DNA of 64,000 bases, taken from Chelydra serpentina. Its lineage: Eukaryota; Chordata; Testudines; Chelydridae. The position numbers and the translations under genes were made by a program. This document shows, piece after piece, positions 22,936 through 36,289 of the stretch (its first letter is position 1; every line of letters begins with the position of its first letter). A model generated the notes under the pieces. The model searched no databases. It saw only the letters and a list, made by a program, of their open reading frames with translations, and had not been told where the DNA came from. The stretch lies in contig JBAIAC010000008.1 in NCBI GenBank assembly GCA_037349315.1, positions 123,750,001 through 123,814,000 on the forward strand. Direction: 5' to 3'.

Positions 22936-23190
22936 GCCTGGTGTGGTGGCGCGTGCCTGTAATCCCAGCTGCTTGGGAGGCTGCGGTTGGCGGATCGCTC
23001 AGGGGTTCTAGGCTGCTGTGCTCTATGTCAATCGGGTGTCTGGTGCTACTGACAGCCTGGCCAGCGGGTAGTTGGAGGACTGGCTAGGACAACACGTCTG
23101 ACGTGTTGTGATTGGCGCGCTCTCTGTGAGGGCTGATAGACCGATCAATGACAGTGACATCATTGGATCTCGTTTCTATGTGTTTAAAAA
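22936..23190 (+). pseudogene. 7SL (SRP) RNA pseudogene
   Basis: The first 50 bases follow vertebrate 7SL RNA closely, including 'ggtggcgcgtgcctgtaatc', 'ccagctgcttgggaggctg' and then 'ggatcgctcaggggttct' and 'atcgggtgtctggtgcta'. After about 23050 the match weakens, and only scattered 3' pieces remain ('ggatctcgtttct') before an A-rich tail. 7SL is the RNA scaffold of the signal recognition particle. The decayed second half and the tail indicate a retrocopy, not a working gene. Confidence 0.75.
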
Positions 23191-24249
23191 AAAGTTAAGG
23201 CTTTTGCTAAGGATATCCAGTTGGTGCTCTGTGATTCTTTCAATACAGAAAACTTTTGAGGTGATGTTAGCTTGTAGTTGACTATAACCCACATACCCAT
23301 ATGAGAGTTATAACTGTTACAAAGCTGTATGAATAGTATTTTAACTCAGCAGAATTGAGAAAACAGGCTAAAGTAGCAAAATGTCTAGCAAAGCGCTCAT
23401 TAACGTCAATGGGAGAATGCAGAGGTTCTATATTAGCTTCCCCCTGTAGTGCTGAAAATGTACTTAATTATGCTCCATACATTTATGAAAAGTTTTACTT
23501 CTCTTTTAATATACTGCAAGAATTCTGTGAGGTTTTTCAAAAGACCAGTTGAATTCTTTTTCCCAAAAGTTTCTGCTCAAGTGAAGAGGGACACATTTGG
23601 GGTGCTGTGTCAGCAGCAGCCAAAAGGGACACACTTTTGACAATTAAATTATGGGCTTGGTTTGGTTATTTGGTTTTCTGAAATACATCACATATGTAAA
23701 GTTTCCAAAAGATTATTCCCACTGTCTTTGTTCTTTAAAAAAATAGTATTCATGGGCTGAACATATACAATGCAAAATTTGTTTGGAAAGATATGGGAGA
23801 TTGACAAAGCTATGGACATCTGAAACTAGCCCTTTAGAGTGGAAATGTTTGAGTGATTTTTACCTATGGCATGCATGTGCCTGTAATTTCATACAACTCC
23901 GATTAGCCAAAACTCATAATTCACCAAGTTTTAGTTATGTCCCCTGTGATTGTCCTATATCCTCCTATTTGCTGTGGTCCTTGTCCCTCAAGCTCTGAGC
24001 AAATCTCTCCCCTTAAGCTAGCCTCTCCAATTTTCTGAAACAGTTATGTAAAGCTGTTAGATGTCCCTCAAGATCTCTAGCTAATGGAGACTGTATACAT
24101 ATAAACTGTACTTAAGCCCCAGCCCCAAAAATAGTTAGGCATCTGCTCCATTTGGAATTCACAACAATTAACCCTCTCCTGAAGTTAGACACCTACGCCA
24201 GGTCAGCCCTTTCTCGTGAAAAACAAGGGGGAGGGGAGACAAGAGAGAG

Positions 24250-24677
24250 AGAAAGACCACCTACCCTTTGTAGCCAATAGCCCAGTGGTTAGGCACTCAC
24301 CTGGGATGTGGGAGGCCTGTTTCTAAATCTCCACTCTGCTGAATTTGGAGCAGGGGCTTAACTAGGGTCTCCCATATCCCAAGTGACTGACACTTTTGGC
24401 GGTATCCCACCAGTCTATAGTGTCACTCTCTCTCTGGGCCATTTAATTATTTATACAAAGCCGAACATCTTCAACAGAAGAGATCAAGAGAGATCCACAG
24501 CAGAATACCCTCAAGCCTGTGGGTTAGAGCACTCTGCTGAAGGGGGGTCTGGAAGACTTGGGTTTCAAGACTCTTCTCAAAATCAGGCAGAGTGGGGATT
24601 TGAAAACAGCTCTCCCACAGTCCAGGTGAGTGTCCTAACCACTAGGCTATTGGCTACAAAAGGTAGGTGGTCTTTCT
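24250..24677. repeat. Inverted unit of tRNA-like SINE sequence
   Basis: Arms at 24250-24293 and 24634-24677 are 44 bp long and differ at 2 positions. Each arm carries 'tagccaatagcccagtgg' followed by 'ttagg', an A-box-like segment. The centre holds further tRNA-SINE-like text. A similar unit lies at 62216-62535. Confidence 0.7.
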
Positions 24678-25568
24678 GGGATGCACGCACCCACACACTT
24701 CCTGAGCTGGTCACCCCGACTATCATTTGTGCGGGGCTCTGAGCAGGTCTATCCCCATAGGTGAGATAGGTGGGGGAACACCTAGGGTGAGAATCCTGCC
24801 AGGGTTTAGGTGTGAGCTGGGGTGCCAAGCAGCTCAGCATCATTAGGACTTAGGCTGTTTTGATCATACCCACCAGCCGAACAGGGGTTTTGAGGATCTC
24901 AGTGGTGCCTAGATGTTGGACTCAGGAGGCTACAGTGGTAGTTAGGTTCCTAAGTCACTTTATGGATTCAACCTTTAGATACCACACTGATGGGCTCTCT
25001 AGAAAACGTAAAGGTAGCTCTGGGGAGCTTTCATTCTGTATATGATAAATATAATTAGGACGGTCATACATAAGAAGTATACATGTCAAAAGATTCACTT
25101 GTGTCCTCAGTTATATGGGTATCTAACCATCATCAGCTATCTGTGTATGGTTGAGAGAAAGAATTTGAAATGCATTACTACTGTAATTATCAGCCCTGTC
25201 CAGAAAATAACATTCTCCATGGCTGTTTGCCTATATATAAATTATACAGCTGCATCGAGCTGTTTGCAAGTGTTTTTAAAAAAGACAAAATCGTGGATTC
25301 CCTGATTTTTCCACATAGGCTCATGTAAAAGCTACTGATTCTGATTTTTTTTAAATGGTCCAATCCTGCTTGCTAGTTGACTAAAGAGTCTAGGGACCTG
25401 GTGCAAAATTATCTTGGAAGGAGGAACAACAAAAGTGACTGTCCCTTTTGTATCTAGGGCCCAAAGTAAAAATCTAAGTAGGCTTCTGCAACTGGAAGGG
25501 GTGGAGATGAGGGAGAAAAGTATTTCCCACTCTCACAGGTCCTGATTCAAAGTCCACTGAAATTACGC

Positions 25569-25755
25569 AGGGTAAGTCTACACTGCAATTAGACACCTCC
25601 CATGCTCGGGCTAATAGGCTGTTTAACTGTGGGTAGGACCCTCCCACCTGAACATCTACACCACAGTTAAACAGCCCTTTAGCCTGAGCCCTGCGAGGCA
25701 GAGTCAACTGGCATGGGCCGGCCACGGGTGTTTAATTGCAGTGTAGACAGACCCT
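25569..25755. mobile_element. Short Harbinger-like MITE
   Basis: Inverted ends of about 23 bp (AGGGTAAGTCTACACTGC and its near-complement GCAGTGTAGACAGACCCT) enclose 187 bp. An internal inverted pair, 'ctgtttaactgtgg' and 'ccacagttaaacag', is also present. Confidence 0.8.
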
Positions 25756-25756
25756 C

Positions 25757-26015
25757 TAAGGCTATATGTCAGTATGGAGTGTGACTCCAGAGCGACAGAA
25801 GCTACACCGACCTAAGCACCAGCATGGACAGTGCTATGTCAGCGGGACAGAGTCTCCTGCTGACATAGCTACCGCCACTCGTTGGGGGCAGATGAATTAA
25901 GTTGATGCAGAGCTCTCGCCCGCTGGCTTAGAGAGGCTACACTAGAGAGCTTAGAGCAGCACAGCTACATCAGTGCAGCTGTGCTGCTGTAAGCTCTCTA
26001 GTGTAGCCACAGCAT
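25757..26015. mobile_element. Harbinger-like MITE with terminal hairpin
   Basis: The element begins 'taaggctatatgtcagtatg' and contains arms 25935-25966 and 25977-26008 (32 bp, one mismatch) around a 10-base loop. The 'ggctacactagagagc' motif is typical of the TCTACACT-type Harbinger MITEs. Clean termini are not seen. Confidence 0.65.
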
Positions 26016-26516
26016 AGGTCTTTCCATTGACTTCAAACGGCCTTTGGATCAAGCCTATACTGTATTAGAATGAAAGCCGAAGTATTGGGTCATTGACCTT
26101 TCCTAATAGGCCAATGAGTTAACCTGCTTCTAGTTAGTGGGTTAAAAGAACACGGTCAGGTAATTTATGCTCCAGATTTAGGTATTGTATTATTAAAATT
26201 AGTGATGGGCCTGAACAGGAACCTTCCAAATGAAAACCTTTGCACTTAGGAAGACACAGGGAAACGAGGGTAGAGAACGATTTCAAATCTGGACAATAAC
26301 ACTCATCAGAATAGCTTGACTATGGAATGTCTGTAATGGACTGAATTGAAATCACCCTGAATCTTACTGAGATTTGAAATCCATACGTAATGCGATGTGA
26401 ATATTGATGTAAATGTTAATGTAAATTAAAATATTTCCTTGCAACCCAGATAATGCATCCATGTGAACGCACAGGAGAACTAGGGAGTAGTGAAACTAAC
26501 TAGAAATGTGAAACTC

Positions 26517-26737
26517 AGGGCTTGTCTACCTGGCTTCACAGGGTTGTGAGCTGCAGTGCACACTGAATGTTATACTCTAACTGCCTCGTGCAGACCCTGC
26601 TAGCACAAACTAAAAGGTACCTCGTTCGCATTAATGTAGTTCTGTTTCAAATAGGATTATGTTAACCTGAACCCTTTGGTGCAAGCTGCAATTCACATGC
26701 CCGCAGGGTGCACTACGGGGCCAGGTAGATAAACCCT
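26517..26737. mobile_element. Harbinger-like MITE
   Basis: Inverted 17-bp ends AGGGCTTGTCTACCTGG and CCAGGTAGATAAACCCT differ at two positions. There is no coding capacity, and target duplications are not clear. Confidence 0.75.
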
Positions 26738-28599
26738 CCGAGGAAAAACCAGTCCCCTGAACTGAGAATGAAACTGAGCTGTCTGACTCCCAGTTCACTG
26801 GGCTGTCTGCTACACCTCATTGTCTCCCAACAATGCACGGTACATAGTCTTTTACATTTTTTCACAGTATTTTTTCTTGATGCATGTGAAAGCTTTAATT
26901 TCAATATTATGTGTATTAAAGTTAATATTTTGCACCATCATAATGTTTAACAAACCGTACCAATGTATGGAGTTTCTCCCTGTGAACAACCCATATAATT
27001 TATTAATTGCCTGTGATTTGCACAAGGCTTCTTCAACAATGCTGTTGTCCCACTATATCTTAATTAAAATAATGCACTTTCATTTTTGTACTTGTCAGAA
27101 ACAGCTGTTATTTACAAGGAACAGATGGAGAACCCACATACGGCATGATTAATAAATTGTTGCTTTAAATTGCAGTGCTCAAAATAGAGCTAATTTTTCA
27201 CTAAGCGATTTTTAATGGACAAAACAAATGCCTAAACACAACCATAAAAACGTCCATATGAAACAACTAGAAGAAAAGGTAACGTTCCTGCCTCCAAGTT
27301 CTTGCTAGCATATAAATGACACGATTTCTAACTTTATGGGAAACAAAAATACATTTTCCTTCCCACTGTGGGCCAAATTCTGTTCCCAGAAGTGGTCCTG
27401 GTGACTTCAGTGAGATTCAATGATTACAATGAACAGGATTTATCCTTGTGGAGCTCATCCTGAATACTTCACACCTGACTCCCCTGTCATTTTCTAATGG
27501 AGTGACTCCAGAGTTTTACCAGTGTAAACAAGAGTACATCCACTGAAAAATCGGGAGCAATGCCATTGAAAATCTTCGCCCAAACCTCTCAAGTTATATT
27601 TTAGGCTCCAGTCCAGCAAAGACTTACAACCATTACCAGGGACAACTCGTAGTTCATAAAGTTAAGCACATGCACAAGTCTTCACAGGAACAGGCCTTTT
27701 AGATGGGATTTTCAGTAACACTCAGCATTGGTCTACCTCTATTCCCACTAAAGATTTAGTACTAAACACTGTTGGAAATCCCAGCATTAAACACCCATGG
27801 TTTATTTGTAATTTTAAAGCTACACGCTCATAGGACCCATTAAGGGGCCTGTTCCTCCTCTCTTTAGCACCTGCTTTATACCAGTGTTACTTCACTGAAG
27901 TCACTAAAGTTACACTAGTGTAAATCCGATATAAATGAGAGGTGAATTGGGCCTTTTAAATCTTGATGTGGCAGGAACTCAGAATCATACCTGAAATTTT
28001 GATTTAAAACAAAATTAAAGTTATATGAGCATGTTCTTGAATCTTTTGTCCCCTATTTCCTGGATAACAAAATCTGCCTTCAAAATGCTTTCATTTTTTG
28101 ATTGCCTTTTAAGGCAAATTGTGGTGTCCAGCCATAATCTGTGTGACACACTGGACAGCAATGCGTGTGTGTGTGTAGAATAACATAGAAATGTACAAAA
28201 CTGATAATGCAGTTTCATTATGTGATAACTTTGCTGGAAGCGTTGACAGAAATAAAGGAGAAAAGCATTGTGTTTTCAGGCTAGCACAGTAAATCTCAGA
28301 TAGCTACAACATACTACATTGGTTCACAAGCACACGTTTTGGGGCTTTGAATCATACCATTGCTTAGTCTTTAGATATTGTTTTGCATTTAAGAGCCTGA
28401 GCCTGAACCCTAACAGAGGCAAAATTCCCCTTGAGAGACTCCCATTGACTTCACTGGGAGATGGGTCAGGCCCACAGTGCCCTCCCCGCCCTCCTGGCTT
28501 TACAAACATAAAAAGAAGTCAGACTTTGCCTTGAACTGCTTACAAAGACTCCGCCCCATTCAACACAGAATAGCTTAATGAAGTAAATCACTGAATATA

Positions 28600-29010
28600 G
28601 AGCTGGGTTGAGGATGGCATACCATTTTGGGGAAGGATTTTTGAGATTTTTTGAAATTTGGCTTTGTCCCAAATCGGCTCGAAAACCAAACATTGCAAAA
28701 TTCTCAAGGAAGAAAAAATTCTGGAAACAAAACATTTTGTTTTAACGTCAATATTTTTGTTTTGCAGTATATGTCATTAATACAAAGTACTTAACCATTC
28801 AAAACAGTCATTTCAAAACACAAATTCCAAATAGTTTCTTCTAAAACTGTCAGAATGGGACATTCCAACATCGTTACCATTTTTCCTGGTTTTTCTTCAA
28901 TAACAAAATGTGGGGGAAATCAACCCAATTTGACAGAACACTTAGATTTCAGCAGAACCGCATATTCTGTTAGAATGTGGTTCTGTCAGAGTTTCTCTCA
29001 CCAGCTGTAG
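28600..29010. repeat. A/T-rich dispersed repeat copy
   Basis: It starts near 'agctgggttgaggatgg', has 'gaaaaaattctggaaac' and 'aaacattttgtttt' blocks, and ends at 'tctcaccagctgtag'. It belongs to the family described at 9447. It is unrelated to exon 3 of SHISAL1, which lies about 0.9 kb downstream. Confidence 0.5.
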
Positions 29011-29129
29011 CTTAATACATTCATTGCTTTCACTGCTTTCAACAGGGTGCTGGTGGTTGAATGGCAGGTTTATCTAATTTGGAATTCCCATAAATGATGT
29101 ATGCCTAAAGCATTACTTGGGGGCCATAT

Positions 29130-29560
29130 TGCAATTCTTTATGTGGTTTTCAAGACTCTGCATCTCTATCTACTACCCCTTTTGCTTCCTTTTCTTTTCC
29201 CACTCTCTGCTCTGCATTTTTTCATCACACCAGCCCTTTTGTCTGGAACAACCTTCCTCCCCCATACACCTAACAACCTCCATTCTCCCGCTTTAAATTC
29301 CTCCTCAAAACCTGCTAGTTTGTTCTAGCCTAATTCTTTCCCAATCCCCAGTCTCCCATACTGAATGCCAATAGACCTATCAGTTTTTTTAAAAACCACT
29401 AAACTTGCTGTCTCAACAATGTTTTCCACTCTCCTTTGCTTTTATCTCCCTACTATTGTCTCTCACTTTATTTGATATCTTTACTCATTCTATTCTGTCT
29501 TTACTCAGTTAAGCTTTTTGAGGGACTTTTGTTGTAAGCCAATGGCAGTGTGGTAACCAT
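29130..29560 (+). mobile_element. Old LINE 3'-region remnant (possible)
   Basis: The pyrimidine-rich text with 'tctggaacaaccttcctccc' and 'ttcctcctcaaaacctgct' resembles the 3' region of L2/L3-type LINEs by recall. It is weakly supported. Confidence 0.35.
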
Positions 29561-29836
29561 CCTGATCCTTACTCATATATATGTTATAGCTATGCCAACA
29601 TTTACACGTACGCCTACTATGTGTTTTCACCTCTATACTTATTGAATGCATTGTATTATAAAATCACTGGTCTTTGTAATGTTGAGTTTTGATGTACTTT
29701 ATACTAGTGAAATGCAGCATTTTGCGTAACTTCTTTCTTAACCCTACTCTACCAAAAATACCAGCTCCTCTTAGACGAAAATCCTGATTATTTTTAAAAG
29801 AAACAAAGCAGCAAACAAAAAACCTTAATAAATTGA

Positions 29837-30196
<360 letters not shown>

Positions 30197-31302
30197 GTTA
30201 AGATACTTTTGCACCATATTCTTTTGTGGTATAAACAGTCATCTGTCTTTTTGCAACATCATTATCAATTATGTGCCAGCTGGTATATATTGGCATAGCT
30301 CCACTGAAGTGATCAGCTGAGAATCCGTACCATATAAATCTTACAGTATGAACTGCATTATAGAATCACCACTCCGAAGAAATGCATCAGAGTCATAGAA
30401 AATTATGATAAAAATATGATTGTCTCTAGAGACATGTGTGCTGGAGGTAATGGGGGTAAGTAAATTTACAGTAGTGTGTGAATATAAATAGGTTTGGAAG
30501 GATTAGATTTTTATCGGTAAATGTCATTAAATGTCAATGTCACTGTATACACACACAAACCGACAAAAATATATTTCCATTGATAATTGAAATATACAGA
30601 TCAGCCAAGTAAGAAAAATGCTGCTTGAGAACTTAGAGTTTGATTTAAGAATATTTACTTTGTATATTTTGACATGTGATGTTGACAATTTGTGTTTTAA
30701 CAGTGATGAAACTTTAACTTTTTGAATCTCAATATCTACTGTCATTAAATAATTATTGTCTGACACCCCCCTCCCCCGTTGTCTGACCTTCCCATAATTT
30801 CTGCATACTGTTAAAATTTAAATAAATAAAAATAAACATTGATATTATCCACGAACATTATAAAAAAATAAATAATGAATTCTGCCAAACTAAATATAAA
30901 CAAGGTTATAATCTTTGCTTCTACAGTGTCCACTGTAGAGTTACAGTAATTATTAATCTAGCGTGCAAATAAAATTCAAAATGTACCAATGGTTTTGCCA
31001 TGTATAGCAATTAATCTGTTTTCAGTTTAAAAAAAAAAACACGTTAACTCCAAGTGTTCAATGTAAACACTAAGAAGTGGAAAACAGTTTTAATTAGAAA
31101 TGTGAGAAATCCGTACTATCCACTGACACAGAGAAACAATGTGAAAACTAGCTTAATGTCTTATCTGCTTAGCCACAGAAATATAGCTGTATGTTACAGT
31201 GAGGAGAAAATGATTCTACGGATTAAAAAAGGAAAAGTGATAGCCATGGGGTTATTTTATTATTATTTCTGCCATGTTGTATACACATATGTCAAAATGT
31301 GT
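30197..31302. other. Downstream of SHISAL1 exon 3: intron or 3' UTR
   Basis: AT-rich, apparently single-copy sequence. AATAAA-like strings occur (for example in 30820-30870), but none is followed by a convincing downstream element. If the donor at 30193 is used this is intron; otherwise it is 3' UTR. Confidence 0.5.
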
Positions 31303-31500
31303 TTTAATACCAACAGTTCTATAGTACTTAATGTTTGTAAATTATCTATTATTTGTATGGTGCCATGGGTGGATATGGTGCTCTACAGAAATATAAGAGG
31401 GAAGGGGCCCCAACTCAAAGAGTTTATAATCTAAAGGGATAGCACAGTGAATGTAGACAACATTCTGACAGTGGTAGTGGAGGGGAGTTACAAAAGTTAA
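31303..31500. repeat. Ancient SINE-like remnant
   Basis: 'ttatttgtatggtgccatgg' and 'aactcaaagagtttataatc' are the sort of phrases found in old amniote SINEs. Family and ends are uncertain. A similar text is at 63780-63995. Confidence 0.4.
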
Positions 31501-31969
31501 CAATCAAGGGTTGGAAAAATTAAAGATCATTTTGGGGTTTGTTTTGCTTCCTGTGAAAAGTTTATGGTTGGGCATTGGAATAGGGTTGGTGCGAACAGTT
31601 AACTGAAAGAAATGTGTAGAGCTGGTCGAGAATTTTCTGATGAAAAATGCCATTATCATCCAAAAAAAAAATCAAAACTTTTAATGCTGGGAGCCAGGAT
31701 AGTTAGCCCCTTCCATAGCCTGCCTCAAAGGTTCTTTGTAGTGTGTTGGTCCCAGGATATGAGAGAGACAAGGTGGGTGAGATAAAAATTGTGGGGGAAA
31801 TTGATGGAAGAGACAAGATTCCATGCTTCACCGAGTCAGGTCTAGAAAATGTAACCAGAGGGTCACAGCTGAATAGATGTAACAGATGGTTAAGCATAAG
31901 GAGTTAACACATGTTGCAAGAAACCCCTTGAAATGAAGTGGGTAACACCACAACAGTCATAGGACAAAG

Positions 31970-32609
31970 GAGGATTAGTAGGTTACAAATTGTTGTAAAG
32001 AGTGATCTAAATATCCTGGCTTCAACAGAGACACTGGTTTGTGTCTAGCAGAGTTATGAATTAAGTTCCCAGGCTCATCTTTTGAAGATATTATGCAAGT
32101 TTCCTTGGAGGATGAGGACTGATCAAATATAGACTGATTGCTTTGTGAAAAAGTGTTCACCCACGGGTGACACCTTTTTTGTCTTTTATCATTTTTCTGC
32201 ATAGGTTCATTGGTGAATATAGTGATCGTTTGGTTTCACCCACATAGTTGTGGGTGGCATTTGATGCACTGGATAAGGTATACCACATGTTGTGATGGGG
32301 ATATATAGGAAACATGGATTTTGAAAGGTGTGTTGGGGGGGTGGGTGAGGATATTGATTATCGTAACAATGGAGATATACCTGCAGGCTTTGCATCTGTT
32401 GTTCTGGAAGGTGCTTTGAGCTGGTGTGTGGTGGTCTTTGGGGAGCTTGCTTCTGATGGTAAGCTTCGCGAGGTAGGGAGGCTCTTTGATGGCCAGAAGA
32501 TGAGGGTTGGGGAAAGATTTCTTTCAAAATGTGGTCCCCTTCAAGAATGGGCTGCATTTGTTGGGTGATACCGTTATAGGTTCGAGTGTGGGTTGGTAGG
32601 TGACAACTA
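31970..32609 (-). pseudogene. PLE GIY-YIG endonuclease region
   Basis: The minus strand gives TYNGITQQMQPILE, a basic/Cys region, then CGIPYPVHQMPPTTMWVKPN, corresponding to the VVYLIxCxxCxxxYVGET core of GIY-YIG endonucleases of PLEs. Below it (32202-31975) comes CHPWVNTFSQSNQSIFD, matching the HF..SGHS.D block. The catalytic tyrosine and glycine positions are mutated or frameshifted, so it is not functional. Confidence 0.8.
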
Positions 32610-33065
32610 GGGGTACAACTACACTTGCACGTGGACACAGTTACTTGTCAGTATACTGCTAGAACCTGCCTGTACCCACACTGAGTGTCCACCTATCTTG
32701 TACTGGGCAGAGGTATATGCCACGCCTTCATCCACACCGCCCCTTTCAGCGTGCATCGTTAGTGCCAAGGTGTCAGGGCACTATCCCAGAGTCCTAGGGT
32801 TTCCACTCATCCGGGTTTTACCTGAACGATTCGGTTTTTGGCTTCTGTGTCCGGGTGCCATTTGACAAGCCCTGATGTCCAGTTTTAAGTGAAACGCATA
32901 AGCAGTGCCAACAACCTTACTGCTTCAATATGTTGTTTAGTACTGAAATATACTTTCTACATTTCAGTGTTATTTTACGTTAAATATGCGCTGTTCGTTC
33001 ATTGAACTTCAAATGTCACGTAGCTAAGCCTAGCACATTCTGGTGTCTCGTTTTGGCATATATAT

Positions 33066-33741
33066 TACTCCTGGGGACGTTCTGCACTACAAAATAAAAA
33101 CTCTGTGCCTAAAAATTCTGCAAGATTTATTTTTCAAAACAACACTACATTATAACACCAGTTTCAGTTATTTTGGTAATTTATTTCAAAATACCTGTCA
33201 GCATGTATGTGGGTACCAATACAGACACACACACAAAAATTCCCTCCAGAAGTAGAGAGATAAAGAAACCCCTATGACAACCCAGTACCTGTTTCTCTGC
33301 CTCCCCCCAGTCCAGCCAGAGGGACTGAGCCCACAACCCCTCCCCCACCAGAGCCCAGCCTTGCCCCCCCTTGCCCAGATACCTGCACCCCATGACACCC
33401 CCCAGCCCAGACACCCACCCCTCCTGCACAGAGCCTAGGGATCCAGAGGGAGAAACAGCCTGATGCTCGGTCCCAGGCTTGCATGGAGTTTCCTGCACAC
33501 CACAGTCTCCTTCCCTCCAGGCATGCTGGGAACTGCAGATGCCAGGAACCCTCTAGCTCCCTCTCCCTCCCCACAGCAGTGTCTTCTATCTGCAAACTGG
33601 GCTCTTTCAGGTCCAGTGGCCCCTAGTGGTGGCTAGCAGCACTGCAGCCCATTTCTGTTCGGAAAAGGAAATTCTGTGCACACAACATTAACTTCTGCAA
33701 AATTCTGAATTGCGCAGTGGCGCATAATTCCCCCAAGAGTA
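33066..33741. mobile_element. MITE (TACTCYTGGGG ends) inside the Harbinger element
   Basis: Inverted ends TACTCCTGGGGACGTTCTGC and CGCATAATTCCCCCAAGAGTA are flanked on both sides by ATATAT, a probable target duplication. The interior is C-rich with a CACACA tract and has no real gene. Confidence 0.75.
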
Positions 33742-34108
33742 ATATATCCATTAGCTGATATGGCATGTCTGGTTTTGGTCTGTGGAAAAGGTGGCAATCC
33801 TTGCGTCCCATGTATCACAAGAGATACTATAGGAATCGCTTTGCTACATGTTGCTGGAACTCTATGCCACCTTCACTCATTTGATGACTGCAGCTCCCTG
33901 CCATCTCTCCCTTCTGCCAAACTGTGTTGGATACATAGAGCAAGTCCATGGAGATGTGGTTCTGCTCCTGCTCACTGGACAAATGTTCATGTGAGCAGAA
34001 CCATCCGGTATCAGATACTGGGCAGAATTGGTCCAGAGAGATTTCAGACCGTGAAGACGGCTGACCCAGAGGGGGACTGAAAATCCATTTCGGGCCCCTG
34101 CAATAGAT

Positions 34109-35160
34109 GTGTTGAATGCTGGGATTGCAATGGCATGCCCATGGGTTGACTGCCACTTCTGGTCCTGGAGACTCAGCACAGTGTGTTGGGACCACGTCAT
34201 CTGTGAAACCTGGGATGACGACCAATGGCTGCAGAACTTCAGAAGGAGGAAGCAGATCTTCAAGGAGTTGTGCGAGCGGCTTGCACCAATCCACCAGCGC
34301 CAGACCACTTGTTTTCAGAAACCCATACCAGTGCAGAAGCAGGTGGCTATTGCCCTTTGGAAGCTGGCAACACCTGACAGCACCCGTCAGTCGCCAACCA
34401 GTTCGGGGCTGAGAAGTCAACTGTGGGAATGGTGGTTGCACAGGTTTGCCAGGCTATCAGTACTGTGATCTACCTATGGATAGTTGTCATAACACAAATC
34501 CCTGAAATTATAGCAAGAGGATGGGTTTGCGGGGGACATCGACAGAACGCATGTACCTATACTTTGCCTACTGAAAGGGACCAGTGAATAAATGAACTGT
34601 GATGTTTAGGATTCACTGGTTCTCCAAGGCTATAAGAACACGTTTGCAGAACACGCGGGAAAGGTCCATGACACCAGGGTGTTCAGGGCGGTACTGCAGG
34701 ACAAAATAGAGGACTTTATTCCCCTGAAATGACATGACTATATATGGTGTTTCTGTGCAAGAGCCCCTGTGCATGGGTCCTGGGGGCCCATTTGGTAATC
34801 TGCCACTGCCCCTCCCCACACCGTGGCACAAGGTTTGGGGAGGCTTAGCCTCCCCCAGCCTCCATTACGTGCCGCCCATACTCTGGATGCCAGTGTGGCC
34901 AAAGCACTTTGGCTCATTGTGACATGCGGTGCTTTGCATAACGTATATGAGGCTAAAGGGAAATACTTCCACAGCAAGTGGGCACAGTACAGAACTGCTT
35001 TCCAAAGCCTGTAGTGGCAACCTGACCCCAACCTTGTGCACACAGCTTGTGGTTCCCAGCAGGCCTGGGAAATTTGTGATGCTGTGTGCTTGTACATAGA
35101 CAACAATGGGGAGCCAGACGATGACTTGGGAGTGTGCCACGATACAGCTCTAGCCTGATG
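34109..35160 (+). pseudogene. Harbinger (PIF/HARBI1-like) transposase remnant
   Basis: The + strand reads WDDDQWLQNFRRRKQIFKELCERL and VQKQVAIALWKLATPDS, the N-terminal region of PIF/Harbinger transposases. A frameshift near 34387 moves the continuation (VANQFGAEKSTVG, then VVAQVCQAIS) to another frame. Further on come DIDRTHVPI (DDE first aspartate region) and GKVHDTRVFR (second block), then a degraded C-terminus. The transposase would cut and paste the element at TWA-type targets; this copy has several frameshifts and stops. Confidence 0.85.
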
Positions 35161-36289
35161 CTAAGGTGCTGCTCAAAAACCACACTAGAGCATGGCCACA
35201 TCTTTCAGTCATGAGATACCTCAGTGAGTTTCAATCCCCTGCAATTAATGTACTAATCAAAAGCAGACAATTGGGGAAGGATCCTCCAGGTCAATATCTT
35301 TGGCCATGGCTTTGTGCAGCGGAGAAGGTTAGCACACTTTAATGACATCATGGAGCAATATTTTTGTTATTTATTAACTGCTCTGTTTTGGGTTGATTTA
35401 TGGGGAACACAAACATTGTTAAAGTAATTACAAACAGTCCTCTAAGCTTTGGGGAGGGACTTAGTTTTGAGGAATAAATGTGTTATTTCTGACACCACAG
35501 CTCACAGCTCTTATCAGATGTTGTGCATGATTGCTCCCGTGGCGTGCGTACTCCAATAGCTGCTGTATAATGGGAGAAGGGAGAGCTGTTAAAGCACCTT
35601 TCAGTGTCAGATATCTTTAGTAAGTTTAGTTTCCTTTGTGTGTGTATTCTTAAGAATTTTATGCAAATGCCTGTCTTCGTTAATTATTGTCTTTTTCTCA
35701 TTGTGGTCCTTGGCCAGCAACAGTTTTTTCAAAGCATAGGGCCTGGGTAGTTTACAAGTCCATAGGGAGACTATTCTGAATATTGGCACCCTTTTCCACA
35801 GGTTATGGTAATTGAACCCAATCTCTCACTCCTAAGATTAACCCAGGATGCAACAGAGCATCTCCTGCATGCGTATGGCTACAGGCCAACTCCATACGCT
35901 GCTCGCCTGTGTGCCACTCTGGTCCCTGCAGAAATAATTACTGGGTGGTGCGGCAAAGTTTACTACGGCAGGGGGGAGAAACAAGGCAGCTCTCCCAAGG
36001 AACCTTCGGCAGAGGATTGCAGAGTGTCTGCAGGAAAGTTTCCTAGAGATTTCTATGGAGGATTCCCAGGACATCCCGGTGCACATTAACAAACTTTTCT
36101 GCCATGACCCAACTGTGTAGATGCACAGGCTTTGTTGTTAATTTCTGTCCCTTATCCTTCCTCTACCATATAACAAAGTACACGAGAGCTCAGTCTCCTC
36201 TTACTGTGCAGTATCAAAGCAACATGAGCACTTACAGGAGCTCCCCTCTCCTGCATCATGTGCACCAGAGCTGGAGTGCTGGGACTGGC

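Noticed and set aside
32207..32638. A 143-codon minus-strand frame as a new His/Pro-rich protein
   Set aside because: It matches the endonuclease region of a Penelope element out of its original frame.
33181..33595. Gly/Trp-rich minus-strand frames
   Set aside because: They are the reverse of a C-rich MITE interior inserted in the Harbinger element.
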